Below, piece by piece: positions 11,503 through 24,111 of a stretch of DNA of 64,000 nt. Within the stretch, counting starts at the first letter, position 1. Each line of letters starts with the position of its first letter. Under the pieces are notes generated by a model. It had not been told where the DNA came from. It saw only the letters and a list, made by a program, of their open reading frames with translations, and did not search any database. The position numbers and the translations under genes were made by a program. Origin of the DNA: Leuctra nigra (taxonomy: Eukaryota; Arthropoda; Insecta; Plecoptera; Leuctridae); contig OW203762.1 in NCBI GenBank assembly GCA_934045905.1, positions 22,910,345 to 22,974,344 on the forward strand, in the 5' to 3' direction.

Positions 11503-13293
11503 AGTATCTTCCTTCATGATCTGTATGACTGTATCCGGAAGTGATGCTGTATGATCTGTATGATCTGTATCCGGAAGTGATGCTGTATGATCTGTATGAT
11601 CTGTATCCAGAAGTGATGCTGTATGATCTGTATGATCTGTATCCGGAAGTGATGCTGTTTTATCTGTATGATCTGTATCCGGAAGTGATGCTGTATGATC
11701 TGTATCCGGAAGTGATGCTGTATGATCTGTATGATCTGTATCCGGAAGTGATGCTGTATGATCTGTATGATCTGTATCCAGAAGTGATGCTGTATGATCT
11801 GTATGATCTGTATCCGGAAGTGATGCTGTATGATCTGTATGATCTGTATCCGGAAGTGATGCTGTATGATCTGTATGATCTGTATCCGGAAGTGATGCTG
11901 TATGATCTGTATGATCTGTATGATCTGTATCCGGAAGTGATGCTGTATGATCTGTATGATCTGTATCCGGAAGTGATGCTGTATGATCTGTATGATCTGT
12001 ATCCGGAAGTGATGCTTATGATCTGTATCAGGAAGTGATGCTGCACGAGTATCTTCCTTCATGATCTGTATGATCTGTATCCGGAAGTGATGCTGTATGA
12101 TCTGTATGATCTGTATCCGGAAGTGATGCTGTATGATCTGTATGATCTGTATCCGGAAGTGATGCTGTATGACCTGTATGATCTGTATCAGGAAGTGATG
12201 CTGTACGATCTGTATGATCTGTATCCGGAAGTGATGCTGTACGATCTGTATGATCTGTATGATCTGTATCAGGAAGTGATGCTGTATGATCTGTATGATC
12301 TGTATCTGGAAGTGATGCTGTATGATCTGTATGATCTGTATCCGGAAGTGATGCTGTATGATCTGTATGATCTGTATGTTCTGTATCCGGAAGTGATGCT
12401 GTTGATCTGTATGATCTGTATCCGGAAGTGATGCTGTATGATCTGTATGATCTGTATCAGGAAGTGATGCTGTACGATCTGTATGATCTGTATCAGGAAG
12501 TGATGCTGTATGATCTGTATCAGGAAGTGATGCTGCACGAGTATCTTCCTTCGTGATCTGTATGATCTGTATCAGGAAGTGATGCTGTATGATCTGTATG
12601 ATCTGTATCCGGAAGTGATGCTGTATGATCTGTATGATCTGTATGTTCTGTATCCGGAAGTGATGCTGTATGATCTGTATGATCTGTATCCGGAAGTGAT
12701 GCTGTAAGATCTGTAAGATCTGTATCCGGAAGTGATGCTTACGATCTGTATCAGGAAGTGATGCTGTACGATCTGTATGATCTGTATGATCTGTATCAGG
12801 AAGTGATGCTGTATGATCTGTATGATCTGTATCTGGAAGTGATGCTGTATGATCTGTATGATCTGTATCCGGAAGTGATGCTGTATGATCTGTATGATCT
12901 GTATCAGGAAGTGATGCTGTACGATCTGTATGATCTGTATCAGGAAGTGATGCTGTATGATCTGTATCAGGAAGTGATGCTGCACGAGTATCTTCCTTCG
13001 TGATCTGTATGATCTGTATCAGGAAGTGATGCTGTATGATCTGTATGATCTGTATCCGGAAGTGATGCTGTATGATCTGTATGATCTGTATCCGGAAGTG
13101 ATGCTGTATGATCTGTATGATCTGTATCAGGAAGTGATGCTGTATGATCTGTATGATCTGTATCAGGAAGTGATGCTGTATGATCTGTATCAGGAAGTGA
13201 TGCTGTACGATCTGTATGATCTGTGTCAGGAAGTGATGCTGTATGATCTGTATGATCTGTATCAGGAAGTGATGCTGTATGATCTGTGTGTGG
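11503..13293. repeat. 36-bp minisatellite, about 50 units
   Basis: The basic unit is two 9-mers ATGATCTGT plus the 18-mer ATCCGGAAGTGATGCTGT. The 9-mer varies from one to three copies, and the 18-mer varies at CCGG/CAGG/CTGG/CCAG. A longer block GCTGCACGAGTATCTTCCTT recurs at 11495, 12040, 12532 and 12979, dividing the array into segments of 545, 492 and 447 bp. Because 36 and 9 are multiples of three, several frames stay open (615 codons on the minus strand, 165 on the plus). I read these as by-products, because each is pure repeat with no independent sequence and the frames shift between blocks. Confidence 0.95.
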
Positions 13294-16200
13294 ACCACGA
13301 ACACCAAGTGATGAGATGTGAATCTGATATTCCGCCAAGTTGGCCATCCTGTAACAATCATATTCTAAAATCACACGATCCGACGTCCGCACTACCGATA
13401 CGTGTCTGATTTTAAAAGATTTCCCATTTCCCTCTCCCTTTTCTTTCTCTCCTCCAATCTCTTTATCATTCTCTCTCAGCTCTTTGTGAAATTGGTTGCC
13501 TAGTTTGCCTATCCTCCTGAGAGAAGCATTGGACTAGCGTAAGATTGGCGGACCCGTCTCGCTTGAATGTGCCTGGAATGTCTAATTCCGAAACTTGGAG
13601 TTGTCATTTCAAGCATCTATTAACGACATTCCCACCCTCTTTTCTGTCACCCTAGCTCCAATTGCGACCTGTCACTATGACATTTGTTTCAATATGTTGT
13701 GCTTGCTGGCAATCCAACGTGTAATGATAAGTGCGCGCCAGAATATTTAGAAAGAGATGCCGTCTTTCATTGTATTTTGTTATAAAATATCCAGAACATT
13801 CAAAAATTTTAGCTTTTGAAAGTTGACATGAACATTATTGGTTGCTTCGCCTTTAAAATGAAATACTTCAAATACATGAAATTCATATTACCTAGTTCCA
13901 ATATCATAATATGTGGGATTGTGTTTATCAGTACTATGAATTTTTTGTATTTATGCTATATTATTTTTTGATATCACACATCAACATGACATTCAATTAA
14001 AGGAAATTGCACATTGTTGTTGTAGATTATGGATTCTCTAATCAAATATTCACGCTTTTAGAGTGAAACTATACCTGCTTCTATAGTCATTGAGTAATTT
14101 TTAAATGGTATACTTGTTCGCATTGTTGTGTACCCGGTATTACATCCAAATTCTATCTGGATTAACTAAATTATAGATTGTATCTCTGACACGGTCAATC
14201 AGAATTAAAGAATTAAAAATTAAAGAAATTACAAAATTAAAGAAATACCTTATTTCAGTTATGTGCAATAGTTGGCGAAATACCCGAACCAACAACCGTT
14301 TAAGCAATGGAAATCAGAATGATTGAAAAGGACCTGAATTTTGGCCGCTAAAAATCCTAATAAGTGAATTTACAATAAACGAATTATTTAAAACGTCTAG
14401 CTCAAAATTGACTTGATTGAATCATCTGATTGTTGAAGCATAATAATTAATTTATAACTAACGAGCAATCAGAAATAACTGCCAATCTAGAAAGAAAAAA
14501 CCATGCAGTTTGCATTATTTCTTCGTGAAAAATGAAAGGATTGCTCTTTTGTCTGAGATTTTCACTGATATAATCCTCTACTTGAAGAAATCATAGTTCA
14601 TGTCTCAATGATTATCAATGGTTCATTGAGCCACGGATGACAGGCCAAGCTCGCCCCGATAAACCCTCGATGGCTTCTCATAATTGGTCCACAGGAGATA
14701 GGTCTTTGGGGAAATTCACCGTGGGGGAGGGATCGAGAGGGGGGGGGGGGAGTATGAGGCGAACAAGATAAATCGAAGGAGTAAAAGATGAGAAGATGAA
14801 AAATACAATGCGAACTGCATGAAAAATGTCAGATGAGAATATATAGCCAGCTGTTTGGTGTGACTTACACCCCCCCCCCCCCTCTGCCCGACCAATTAGT
14901 CATTTGACACAAGGGGTGTGATACGAAGAGTCGAAATAACAATCAAGTGAGTAAATGAGAAAGAATCGGGTCCATTGCTCTCTTGTAGGGTGCAATTATT
15001 CAGTTTTAGGCCCATTGTGTTTGTTGGATGAGTGGTAATTGTGCACTTGTCGAATTCAGGTTGTTGAATTCGGGGATGGTTTTTCTGCGTGACAAACTTC
15101 TAGCAATAGAACGCACTTTGATTTTATATAATTTTAAGAGTGCATTATTTTAACAGCCCTACAACTCATTTTGAAAATAAATTACAAAAAACACATAAAC
15201 CACCAAGAATTTTACAGCTTATTCACCGTCCACAGCCTTCAATTATTCTGAACGATAATGAATGTTGCTTCTATCCAATCAAATAAGATAAAAGAAAGAT
15301 CACTTTAGGTCCAAAAAGTACAGAAAATTGAAACCACAAAGTAACACCACAAGAGAGGGGAATAGAATACACATAAAATAGATTCATTTGGGGAATGTGA
15401 ATTGTTTCAACTTCACTTCAAATGCCTTGCAAACTGTGCTGTAAAAGTGAACAAAAATATACTTGAAGATTCATATAACTTAAAATATATTAATGTTTTT
15501 CTTAATGCCCATCAAAACAATTCACTCCATTTCACATACCTCGTGACTTGACTGCCTAAGCTATCGCCCCTATTCCACAGATGCATCCCAGAATTATGCA
15601 ACACCTAATTGAATCAACTAATTCGAACCAATCGCAACGCCTATCATTGGGCAGCGTTCCATATCTGTCCCCCATGATGTCTTGATTATTGATGGGGACG
15701 GTAAGTGGCTGCAATGTCAGGCGCTCACAGGGGACGGGGGAACACCCCCCTTGGGCCCCACCGCCGGTCCCAGGTCCCGACTGTCGTGTTAAAATGGGTT
15801 TGACACGTGACCGACAAACGCCTTGGTGGATACAAACACGAAGCGCGGGATAATTCAATTTTGACGTAATGTTGTTATATTATACATTGACATGTTTGGA
15901 ACTAATTTTCTTATGTTGCAATTCGATGTGTGTTGCATGGTGATGGATTGACATGTATTTTATTGGAGTGATTATGTGGGTGATGTTACGCTGGGGTAAT
16001 TCTTCTGATTAACTTTTAGCACGATTATGTGGATTCAGGACTGAATTGCTTCAACTCGATTTGAGATATATGAGACCCCTTCTTTACATTTAACTGTTGA
16101 AAATATTGGCGTCATGGGCGTGTAGCCATAGGGTAACTGATATGGACTGATAGACATTGTTTCCAGAGACAACCAGTTATAAGTAACTAGGTTGCATACC

Positions 16201-16602
16201 CGTATAATGTTCGTAATTTGATAACTATATTTATGTATTAAATATATAAAATATAATATTTCTACAGAAAAATAACAATGTTTGTTGTATTCTGTGACAG
16301 ATTTCAATGACAGTGGTGTCTAATTGGGATCGTTATTCTTAAAATAAAAGGCAACTTAACGGTTTCTGAATAATAAGGATGTTTGAAAGAGTAATGATAG
16401 TAAATACAAAGATAAAGTAGGCAGCGGATTCTGTGGATTGGATTTTATTTTAAAACCGTTATTTTACGAACACCTGAAATAGGTCATTGGAGTCCAGAAT
16501 CATTTCCATTGTTAGATTCATTAGTTCCTGACTCCAGGTTGAGAGAACTAAAGAGTTCATAAAATACGGCTTTTAAATGTGAAATTAATCCACAGATTAC
16601 CT
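13294..16602. other. Spacer, AT-rich, with G/C homopolymers
   Basis: It contains a 12-G tract (14739-14750), a 13-C tract (14870-14882) and a higher-GC stretch at about 15640-15850 with a 100-codon minus-strand frame that I do not recognise. No gene, RNA or repeat pair is supported. Confidence 0.45.
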
Positions 16603-16740
16603 GGGGATGGATTCACAAATAAGTATTATATCCTAATACGTACGATAGTTGGTATTATCTTTCATTTAACATGGTGTTCTTGGTAATAAATCAAAAGATA
16701 ATACGTATTAGCAGATAGTTCTTTTCGTGAATCCAGCCCC
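16603..16740. mobile_element. MITE with GGATTCAC termini
   Basis: The left end GGGGATGGATTCACAAAT and the reverse complement of the right end, GGGGCTGGATTCACGAAAAG, match over about 15 bp. Inner arms also pair (AATACGTA near 16635 with TACGTATT near 16703). Total length is 138 bp and it is non-coding. No clear target duplication was seen. Confidence 0.65.
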
Positions 16741-18449
16741 TGCTGCCTACGAGTAAGAATAATAATAAAAGCAATAATAAAAGCCGACGGATGGTTTTGC
16801 AAAAATGATAAACCATCCTCCTATTTTCCTCATTTTCTTACTTTCTTCTCTCATTTTTAATACAAGAAGCAAGATAAACGTTGAAAGTTTACTCGGTTTA
16901 TTTTATGCAATTTGATTGCGTTTAGTGTTGGCAGTAGGTTTCTACCAACACTATACTCTTCCATCACTTATCAAGGTATGATTGTTGAGAAAACATCAAG
17001 ATATTGCATCGTTAGGACTGAAAACTACTGTTTCTGTACGCAACACAGGTGAGGGTCTAGCCAGGGCATCTTGCCCACTACCAAAGCATACATCAGAGCT
17101 GGCAATCAGCAACATAATTAGTTTGTAATGTAGAGGCGCCTGATTACCCCTTAGAGAGCGTCGGAAGTGAGAGGGCAACAGAGTCTCTGTGCGAGAGCAA
17201 GGGAGATAGTCGTGGAGAACACTGGAGAGATACCGGACGCACAGAGGTCGAATCAACGGCTGGTCTCTGGAGAGCCATTCCGCAGCACGGGTGGGGATGC
17301 TGTATGAGGGGGGCTAATCCCCCCCCCCCCCCACACACACACCCTATACACACATCGGTGGAGAGACTTGAGACATCTCGCGTTGTGATGTCATTTGTGA
17401 AGTCGTACTTACGTCAAGATGAAGAATGAGATGAGGTGAGGACATTTTAAATAAATAATTGTGATTTAAGTAACCTATGAAGAATTAGAAAGCAAGGAAG
17501 TTCACAAAATTAGAACAAAATGAACTTATACCTAAAACGACGAAGGACTATTCTACATTTTCACTTTGAAATGAGTGTAAGCTTGTGTTGGATTTTAACA
17601 CATAATAATGGAAATTAAATATGAATATGATCAGTTCCAAGAGAGAAAGAGAATAAAAATCGACCAAAAGGTTTAATATTGCAAGGTATTTATACGTGGT
17701 TTCAACAGTTAAATCGTATACATTTTCCAACAAATGGAGATTTTTATGTAGATTCTAATTCCCCTTCTCTTGATGTCTATATTACATCAAGTATATACAA
17801 ATTATGGAACGGCATTTAAAACCCATTACAAATGACAGGCATGTAACACAATTTTGTATTCATGTTTTATTACGATTTCACACAAACATTGTAACAAAAT
17901 ATCACATGAATAATCACCCTGAAACACTTTCAATAATATAATATTAATACATAACAACCGTTCATAAATAACACATTAATACCCGTGCGTGTGAATATAG
18001 CATCAATCATAGATGTTTGCACAATAATATCGCGGTCAATGAAGCCCAATGCAGTGCAACAATAAAACAATTGAATCCCAGTTAAGCCCTAAACCAATTG
18101 AAACTCGTTAATTATTACATAGGATCAATAGCAAAACCGATCCGCAAGCAATAAAACATGATCCTAGGTCTATTTGACCATGTGGACAATACTTCAATTC
18201 TTCCGAATGGCAATGCGTGCACGGGGCCCAATGCAGTAATTATATTTTATAGTGCGTTGCATCGTGTATAACTGCTGCTGCCAATGAAGGATGAGTTTAC
18301 ACAGTTTACGACCGCAATAAAAAGTAGACTGACACAAGAATTTAGTACGTGTAATGTTGAGTGAGCAGACGTGTAGTAATGACAATTTGTTTAACAGTCG
18401 TAAGTTGAAGGGAAGTTTAGCGGAGGTGTTCGAAAAGTGTTTACGTTTA
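16741..18449. other. Spacer with C-tract and a dispersed-repeat copy
   Basis: It contains a short perfect hairpin TAGTGTTGG...CCAACACTA (16923-16953), a 14-C tract followed by (CA)n at 17319-17340, and at about 17741-17790 a copy of a dispersed repeat with TAGATTCTA(A)TTCCCCTTCT, also seen at 32268, 40514 (minus) and 60388. No gene is supported. Confidence 0.4.
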
Positions 18450-18582
18450 GGGCGAGTTTTTCAATTCTCTGCTACATTTTTAATAGTTGTGTAGGACTAT
18501 ATTTCCATTGCAACAACCAATTACATTACTTGAATGACCATAACTAAACTTGGTTCTAACAGATAATTGAAAAACAATTGAG
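18450..18582. mobile_element. MITE of the 'GTTTTTCAAT' family, copy 1
   Basis: The left end GTTTTTCAATTCTCTGCTA and the reverse complement of the right end GTTTTTCAATTATCTGTTA match closely. The interior has the family signature TTGCAACAACCAAT. Related copies lie at 18787, 47592 (partial), 54680, 56812 and 58400. Confidence 0.65.
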
Positions 18583-18786
18583 GAAGAGTGAAGTGAGCGA
18601 CTCATTTTGATTTTAATGACACGTACATTATGTTTTCTTATTGCAACGAAATTGATAGAAAAGTCTGAAGAACCGAAATTGAATTTTTTAACTACAACTA
18701 AAGCCCGGTTTGTCAAATCTTTGTACGGCAAAAACCAAAGAAATGAAGAGGAATTACCACATTAACAGTCTGTTAGTTATTCATCT

Positions 18787-18948
18787 AAGGGCCAGTTTTT
18801 CAATACTCTACTAAATTTTAAACAGTTGATTAGGACTGTATTGTCATGGCAACAACCTATGATATTCCTTGAATCATCACTAGGTAAGTGTTAACTTATT
18901 TAGATTATTGAAAGACCAGCCCTAAATAAGGCATTGAAAAACTGGTCC
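18787..18948. mobile_element. MITE of the 'GTTTTTCAAT' family, copy 2
   Basis: The left end GGGCCAGTTTTTCAATACTC pairs with a right end whose complement reads GGGCTGGTCTTTCAATAATC (ends 18923). A further terminus-like TTGAAAAACTGGTCC ends at 18948, suggesting nested or duplicated ends. The core contains GGACTGTATTGTCATGGCAA, shared with the 58400 copy in inverted form. Confidence 0.7.
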
Positions 18949-20357
18949 AAAGTGATAAAAACTTTCATCAGTTTCCTAATGAAATAACCACAAATGGCTA
19001 CATCTAATTAAAACGGTATATTAATTTAAAATACAAAATATCAACTATAGTAGTTTTCAAAAGAGTATTTAAAAATAAATATTACATTGTTTGAAGGAGT
19101 AATTAATAATAATATATTTCAATGACTCGTATATTCTTATAAAAGCAATGCAATCACTATTGATTCACTATTCTCCAACTCATTCGTTCCAATCCAAACT
19201 ATTTGATGTGATAACCTGCGGTGAATTCAATTTGCAACACGTCAATTAAAACAAAAAGAGTGACTCTTTGGTCAGCATGTAATTGTCCTGTCGTTTTTTA
19301 TACCGTGGCGATTGTAACGATACGCATCATAAACGTGGTTAACATTGTTATTAGTTTACTCCAGTTTATTTATCACTTCTCCCTCGCGAGGGCCCATCAC
19401 GAGCAATTAATAACGCCGATAATCTTATTTAATGGTCGTTCATGTGCATCATGCACCGAATACACCGGTAGCAGAGTAGTTTATTATAAAGCAATTTCGA
19501 TGCTAGCGAACGCGATGATTTTTCAGTTCGATCATTGGTTGAAACCCAGCGTTCAGAATAAACGATGTAATGGTTGATGGCGGATGCTGGACGTGCAGAA
19601 TCGACTGCAGCGAGTTTCATTCGAGAGACGATATTCCAGCAGATTTGTGAAATTCACTAATCTGAAAAATTTCGAATGTTCATTCATTAAATTAATTTCA
19701 AATCATAGGACATTTTGGCGGTAAAACAAATTGAAAATTGGATGTATTTCATAGATATGATGTAATTTCTTTGTATCAAATAAGGCTTGGTTGCCATAAA
19801 TATAGCAAGAAATTGTGTCAATGACAATTTTACTGTTTTAAAGTTAGAATAATTATATCATTTTGTACATCGATTCTTTGAAACTGCAGTGCACATCTCA
19901 ACTTTCATAATATAATCAAAACTATAATTTATAATATACTCTACACTGAACTGATTTTCACGCAATTCAATGTTTAAAAACCGCAAACAAGTATGATCGT
20001 TGTTGAAAGTAATGATCAATTCCAGATTATAAATTTTTAAATAGGTATTTATGGGGTTGCACGGACGATTGGAAGAAGGCAGTCGTGATCTATTTGTAAT
20101 AACTTTCACATCATTTGGGCTTTGCGCCACTAGTGAGAGAATGTTGAACATGCCAGGTTGCTACACAGTAGCTACTAATGGAGACTAGAATGTCTTAATG
20201 TTGATATTGCTGTTTAGACAACAACTTTAGTTCTCAATTTTGCGTTGCACACTTTTGGAATAGCGTATCAATTGTACTGTGACTCAAGACAACAAAAATA
20301 CAGTTATTTTGAAGTATAAACCAATTACTTATGTAACCATTACTAATATGATTGCAT
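18949..20357. other. Spacer with a higher-complexity island
   Basis: The stretch 19360-19620 has more CpG and fewer A/T runs than its surroundings, with several ATTA-core words (AATTAATAACG, TTTATTATAAAGC). It is open on both strands for 60-118 codons, but the frames overlap and none is recognised. It could be regulatory DNA; ATTA cores are expected by chance in AT-rich sequence. Confidence 0.3.
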
Positions 20358-20436
20358 GAAGGTAGATGCACCTTCTGGTTTATGATGACTTACCTAAAAA
20401 TTATTGAGATGGACTTCCGGCCTTCTACCTTGATGT
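20358..20436 (-). repeat. Dispersed repeat, related to 32354-32589
   Basis: The reverse complement reads AAGGTAGAAGGCCGGAAGTC, followed by CCATCTCAATAATT, TTTAGGT and ATAAACCAG. This parallels the left part of the 32354-32589 element over about 75 bp. Confidence 0.55.
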
Positions 20437-20951
20437 ACAGATTTTAAGTCTCTTGGTCAATTATGACAGTTTTTAAAACTAGAATAAACTCTATCGTTAA
20501 ACATAATATCAATGAAATATCATTATTATAGTGTATATCAATACTAGATGCAACATGTAGTTATGTAATGGTTTGCTTGAGTCTACATTCCTCTCAACTG
20601 CTATTCCTGCAGTATGATTGCACTAATGGCTTCCATGTCCGATGATCCCTCTATGTAACAATCTCGTATGCATCGGATGCACAGCAAGTCATCTGTGTCC
20701 GTCACAAGCGGTGGTCAGATGTTTTAGCCAATAGCCATGCTCTGTCTGGCTTGCCATGACGCTATTGACAGCTAGATAGAAGCAAGGTAAAATCAACGCC
20801 TAATGGAAATTGAGTTACAATGCTTTAAAACGTATATTTTTAAAGAGGCAAGTCTTCTCAAGCAGTTGGTAAAGTATATTTCTGGCAAAACAAACTCTAT
20901 ATAAAACAGGTGCAAACGATTACAATCATCGTGTCTTTTTTACTAATTAGT

Positions 20952-21348
20952 ACCCCATAAAAAACACTCCGTGTAAAAACACCAGCCAAGTCTCTTCATC
21001 GTTAAAAAAATATAAGAAATCTAAAAAATCAGCACTGAAAAGTAGTGATATCAAAAAATGGGCCAAGTCAAAACTTAATTTTAAAAACCAAAATATACTT
21101 GGCGCATCGTGTACATATAAATAGTATAGAATATGCCAAAAATCAAATTTACGTGAATATATATAATATACCTACAATACTCTTAAAAACGATGCGCCAA
21201 GTATATTTTGGTTTTTAAAATTAAGTTTTGACTTGGCCCATTTTTTGATATCACTACTTTTCAGTGCTGATTTTTTAGATTTCTTATATTTTTTTATAGT
21301 TGAAGAGACTTGGCTGGTGTTTTTACACGGAGTGTTTTTTATGGGGAT
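20952..21348. repeat. Foldback of copy B
   Basis: The arms 20952-21110 and 21189-21347 are nearly exact reverse complements. The outer ends read ACCCCATAAAAAACACTCCG and its complement. The arms of this copy match each other better than they match copy A: both carry the insertion TTAATTTTAAAAACCAAAAT, absent from copy A. This shows arm homogenisation within a copy. Confidence 0.88.
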
Positions 21349-22287
21349 ATCACTAATTTTTTTAGTTTATTTACACAACTTGTAACACACATCGGAGCAA
21401 CAATGACTAATTCCTTTGAAAAAATAAGCCATTTTCAATTTGGTTAGGTATACTAAGAAAAGTTGCGTTTGGTACCAAAATATGCTTAAAGTGATATTAC
21501 ATAAAGAAAAGCGAAAGATTCGTTCCAATCAGTCCAGCCGTTTTCGAGATATGGCATCACTTCCGGTTTAGCAATATGGCGGCTGAAATCACTGCCACCT
21601 AGAATTTACTTATATAAATGTTTTGTATCATTATAAGCCTTCTGAATATAGTTAATGTAGTAAGAGGTGATTTAAGTCAGATTCTTAATTTTTATGACGT
21701 CATTTCCGGTTTCGGTAATAGTACACTTCTTTTTAGACTATTGATGTTCCATAAAGATGACCGTCTGAATCATTTGGCGCTAGTTTCATTCCGATCGGTC
21801 AAGCCGGTTTCGAGATATGACGTCACTTCCGGTTTCAAAATGGCGGCTTCCGGTTGGTTTTATAAAAAGGCACCTCAGACGCCAAAAGTGCACATGTGGT
21901 AAAAATTTCAGATCGATCGGTTAAGCCGCTTAGGCTGTGGCGGTGATAGCGGTGTTTCCTGATATCATCATCATCATCATCTGAAGAAGAAGAAGAAGAT
22001 GAAAGTGATGTAATTTCACGATTTTCAAGGCCCTCTAGCTCGCAAATGGTATAACCTATTGTTGGCTCACTTGGAATATTTGGTAGGGGGGTCCATAGCT
22101 CCAAATTAAAATATTTCTCAACAATGTGATATTTCCCATTATTGAGATCCAGTAGGCCGAAAATACTATGTTGTTGCTTACAGTAAAAGTGTTTGGTCTG
22201 CTCCTCAGATTATTAGGCATTTACAGTATGTTGAGTGATTGTGAGCGTACAGTACGACTTGGCTGGGTGGAGCGACCGCTCCACTAG
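20952..22287 (+). mobile_element. Unclassified 1.3-kb element, copy B
   Basis: This is the inverted partner of 519-1838. It starts with the foldback (20952-21348) and ends with the hairpin TGGAGCG-AC-CGCTCCA (22268-22283) followed by CTAG (22284-22287). The flanks beyond CTAG differ from those of copy A, which places the terminus there. Composite words occur at 21553-21585 (TCACTTCCGG, AATATGGCGGC), 21694-21709 (TGACGTCATTTCCGG) and 21819-21855 (GACGTCACTTCCGG, AAAATGGCGGCTTCCGG). Near 21960-22000 a (TCA)n/(GAA)n microsatellite has expanded relative to copy A. It has no transposase frame. Confidence 0.78.
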
Positions 22288-23502
22288 ATATGAAATATGA
22301 ATCTATTGCGGAAAATAACAATTTGAAATGATCTGTTTACAAGAGATGTGCAATTTGATTCTAATTTGAACTCAAATCTGAACTACACAATATTTAAACT
22401 TTCCCACCTAATTGACCAATGTAGGTGGGCGTTGCCTTTTGAAAGACAAAAGTATTACCATGGCAACTCCAGAATTCTTAGAAAATAACAATTTTTCATT
22501 CAAACAAATGAAATTCAGAAAAATCAAAGAAATAGCTAACAGGTGTTAATCTAGTTTAATTTATCACTTGAAATAGTACAATCAATATATTTAAACTCAT
22601 ATAAATCATGTTTGATGATATGCTGGACAATTTTTACGGATGCTACAACGAAACAAATTATATTTTGCCAGGTATGTTGCCAAAGCGTTTTACTTTTTAA
22701 TGGCGTCTGTCACTGGATAGTTTCGTCAACTTAAAAAGGTCCTTCCTCTCTTATGAGAAGTTAATTAAGACTGAACAATATTCAAGTAGATAGCTTAAAG
22801 CAATACTATTATTAACGGCAATTTGTTGATTGTAACTGTTAAATTCTGTACGAATTCAACATTATTATAATAATATCATGTGTACAATTTGTTGTGTATA
22901 TAAGCTCTTTGGTTGTGACCAAACATTGACTTTTGTTTTATGACGTCGTAGTTTGGTCAGATCTACATTGGTCAATTGTTTCGCGGTTATTTTTAAAAAG
23001 CACGGCCTCCTCAAAGCGCAGTTATCACGGCTGACTTGATGGTGGTTGCTAGGCGACGCATTTGTTTACACATCTTCGTGACAGATTGGTAAATCTACGA
23101 TCAACACGGTAAATGTTCTTATAAAATGGACGACAGTTTTGACCTGAACTCAAACTAGTAACAAGCTGTATCACATAACAGTAGGTATTTACTGAAAGCT
23201 TACATATTGAAATCTGTGTTGATTTATAATTGCTACAAAAGAAGAACAACCTCGAGGCATCTTATTCCTCTGTATGACTACATTTAATTTCAAGAAGAGA
23301 ATGCTGCCCTGCTGAGTGCTCCCTGTGCTGCTTGGTTGGTAAGACCTATACAACTAATCACACAATACCTTAAAGCATCCTTTTCATCCGTATCACAATT
23401 GTTTTTTGATAATGGAATGTTTGACATAGAAATTTAATTTAATTTCGTATGACTGTTGAGTGACCATAAATAATTCGATGCAATATATTGACAGCAGGGC
23501 CA
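22288..23502. other. Spacer, no feature recognised
   Basis: This is AT-rich sequence with no open frame above about 66 codons and no repeat partner that I could find in the window. Confidence 0.5.
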
Positions 23503-23609
23503 GGGCCCTGATTCTACAACTCCATTGTGATGGCCTAGAAATTATTTCAATGTTAATCTTATGGAAGAAATTCATAGGCGACCGCAATGGAGTTGTAGAA
23601 TCAGGGCCC
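23503..23609. mobile_element. 107-bp MITE with perfect 25-bp terminal inverted repeats
   Basis: Bases 23503-23527 (starting GGGCCCTGATTCTACAACTC) are the exact reverse complement of 23585-23609. The 57-bp interior is unrelated to other elements here. Perfect arms suggest recent activity or recent arrival. The target duplication is unclear because the flanks also contain CAGGGCC. Confidence 0.8.
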
Positions 23610-23739
23610 AGGTGTGCCAGTGAATTACCTAAAACCCAGTGACACATCCACCTCGAACCTCTGACCTCCACCTCTGACCTTGTATTTTAGTGACCTATCT
23701 CTAATGTTAACGCGCATACAAATTGCGCTCAGGTGTGGA

Positions 23740-24111
23740 CAATGGCGTAACCAGAATGAAATTTCGGGGCAAGGGGGCCAGACATTAAAAATATTTAGAA
23801 AAAACACAGTGGAAATAGGAGGGTTTGGTGGCACAGCCCCCGAGAAAAGTTTTTATCAAGGTCATTCGTTTTGATGTTATTTTGAATAGGTAATTTTCTT
23901 GAACTATAGGCTGTTATGCAAGTTCAAGGCGAGCCCCGGGAAATATTTGGAATTTTAACTAATTTCTAAGCATTTTGGTACATTTTCAAAATAATCTGTC
24001 TATTTATAAATGTTTTGTTCATTTTAAATGTGCTGTTTTTTTTAAAATAAATAAATGATTTCGGGGGGAGGCGCCCCCCACCCCCCACCCACTTCCCCCA
24101 ATACGCCAATG
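23740..24111. mobile_element. hAT-type MITE, diverged relative of 11118-11494
   Basis: The ends CAATGGCGTAACCAG and (complement) CATTGGCGTATTGGGG resemble the 11.1-kb element's CAAGGGCGTATTCAGG. Subterminal blocks are shared: GGGGGCCAGACAT, GGCACAGCCCCCGAGAAAA (compare CTCGGGGGCTGTGCCCCC inverted), and TTTCGGGG at both ends. The flanking octamers GGTGTGGA and GGTGCGTC agree at 5 of 8 positions, as expected of an old duplication. It is non-coding. Confidence 0.7.

Noticed and set aside
11503..13293. CRISPR array
   Set aside because: Units are contiguous repeats with no unique spacers, and the context is eukaryotic.
11514..13361. 615-codon open frame on the minus strand (and 81-165-codon frames on both strands)
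   Set aside because: It is a pure translation of the 36-bp minisatellite (HHFRIQIIQIIQ-type units). The period is a multiple of three, so frames stay open without selection.
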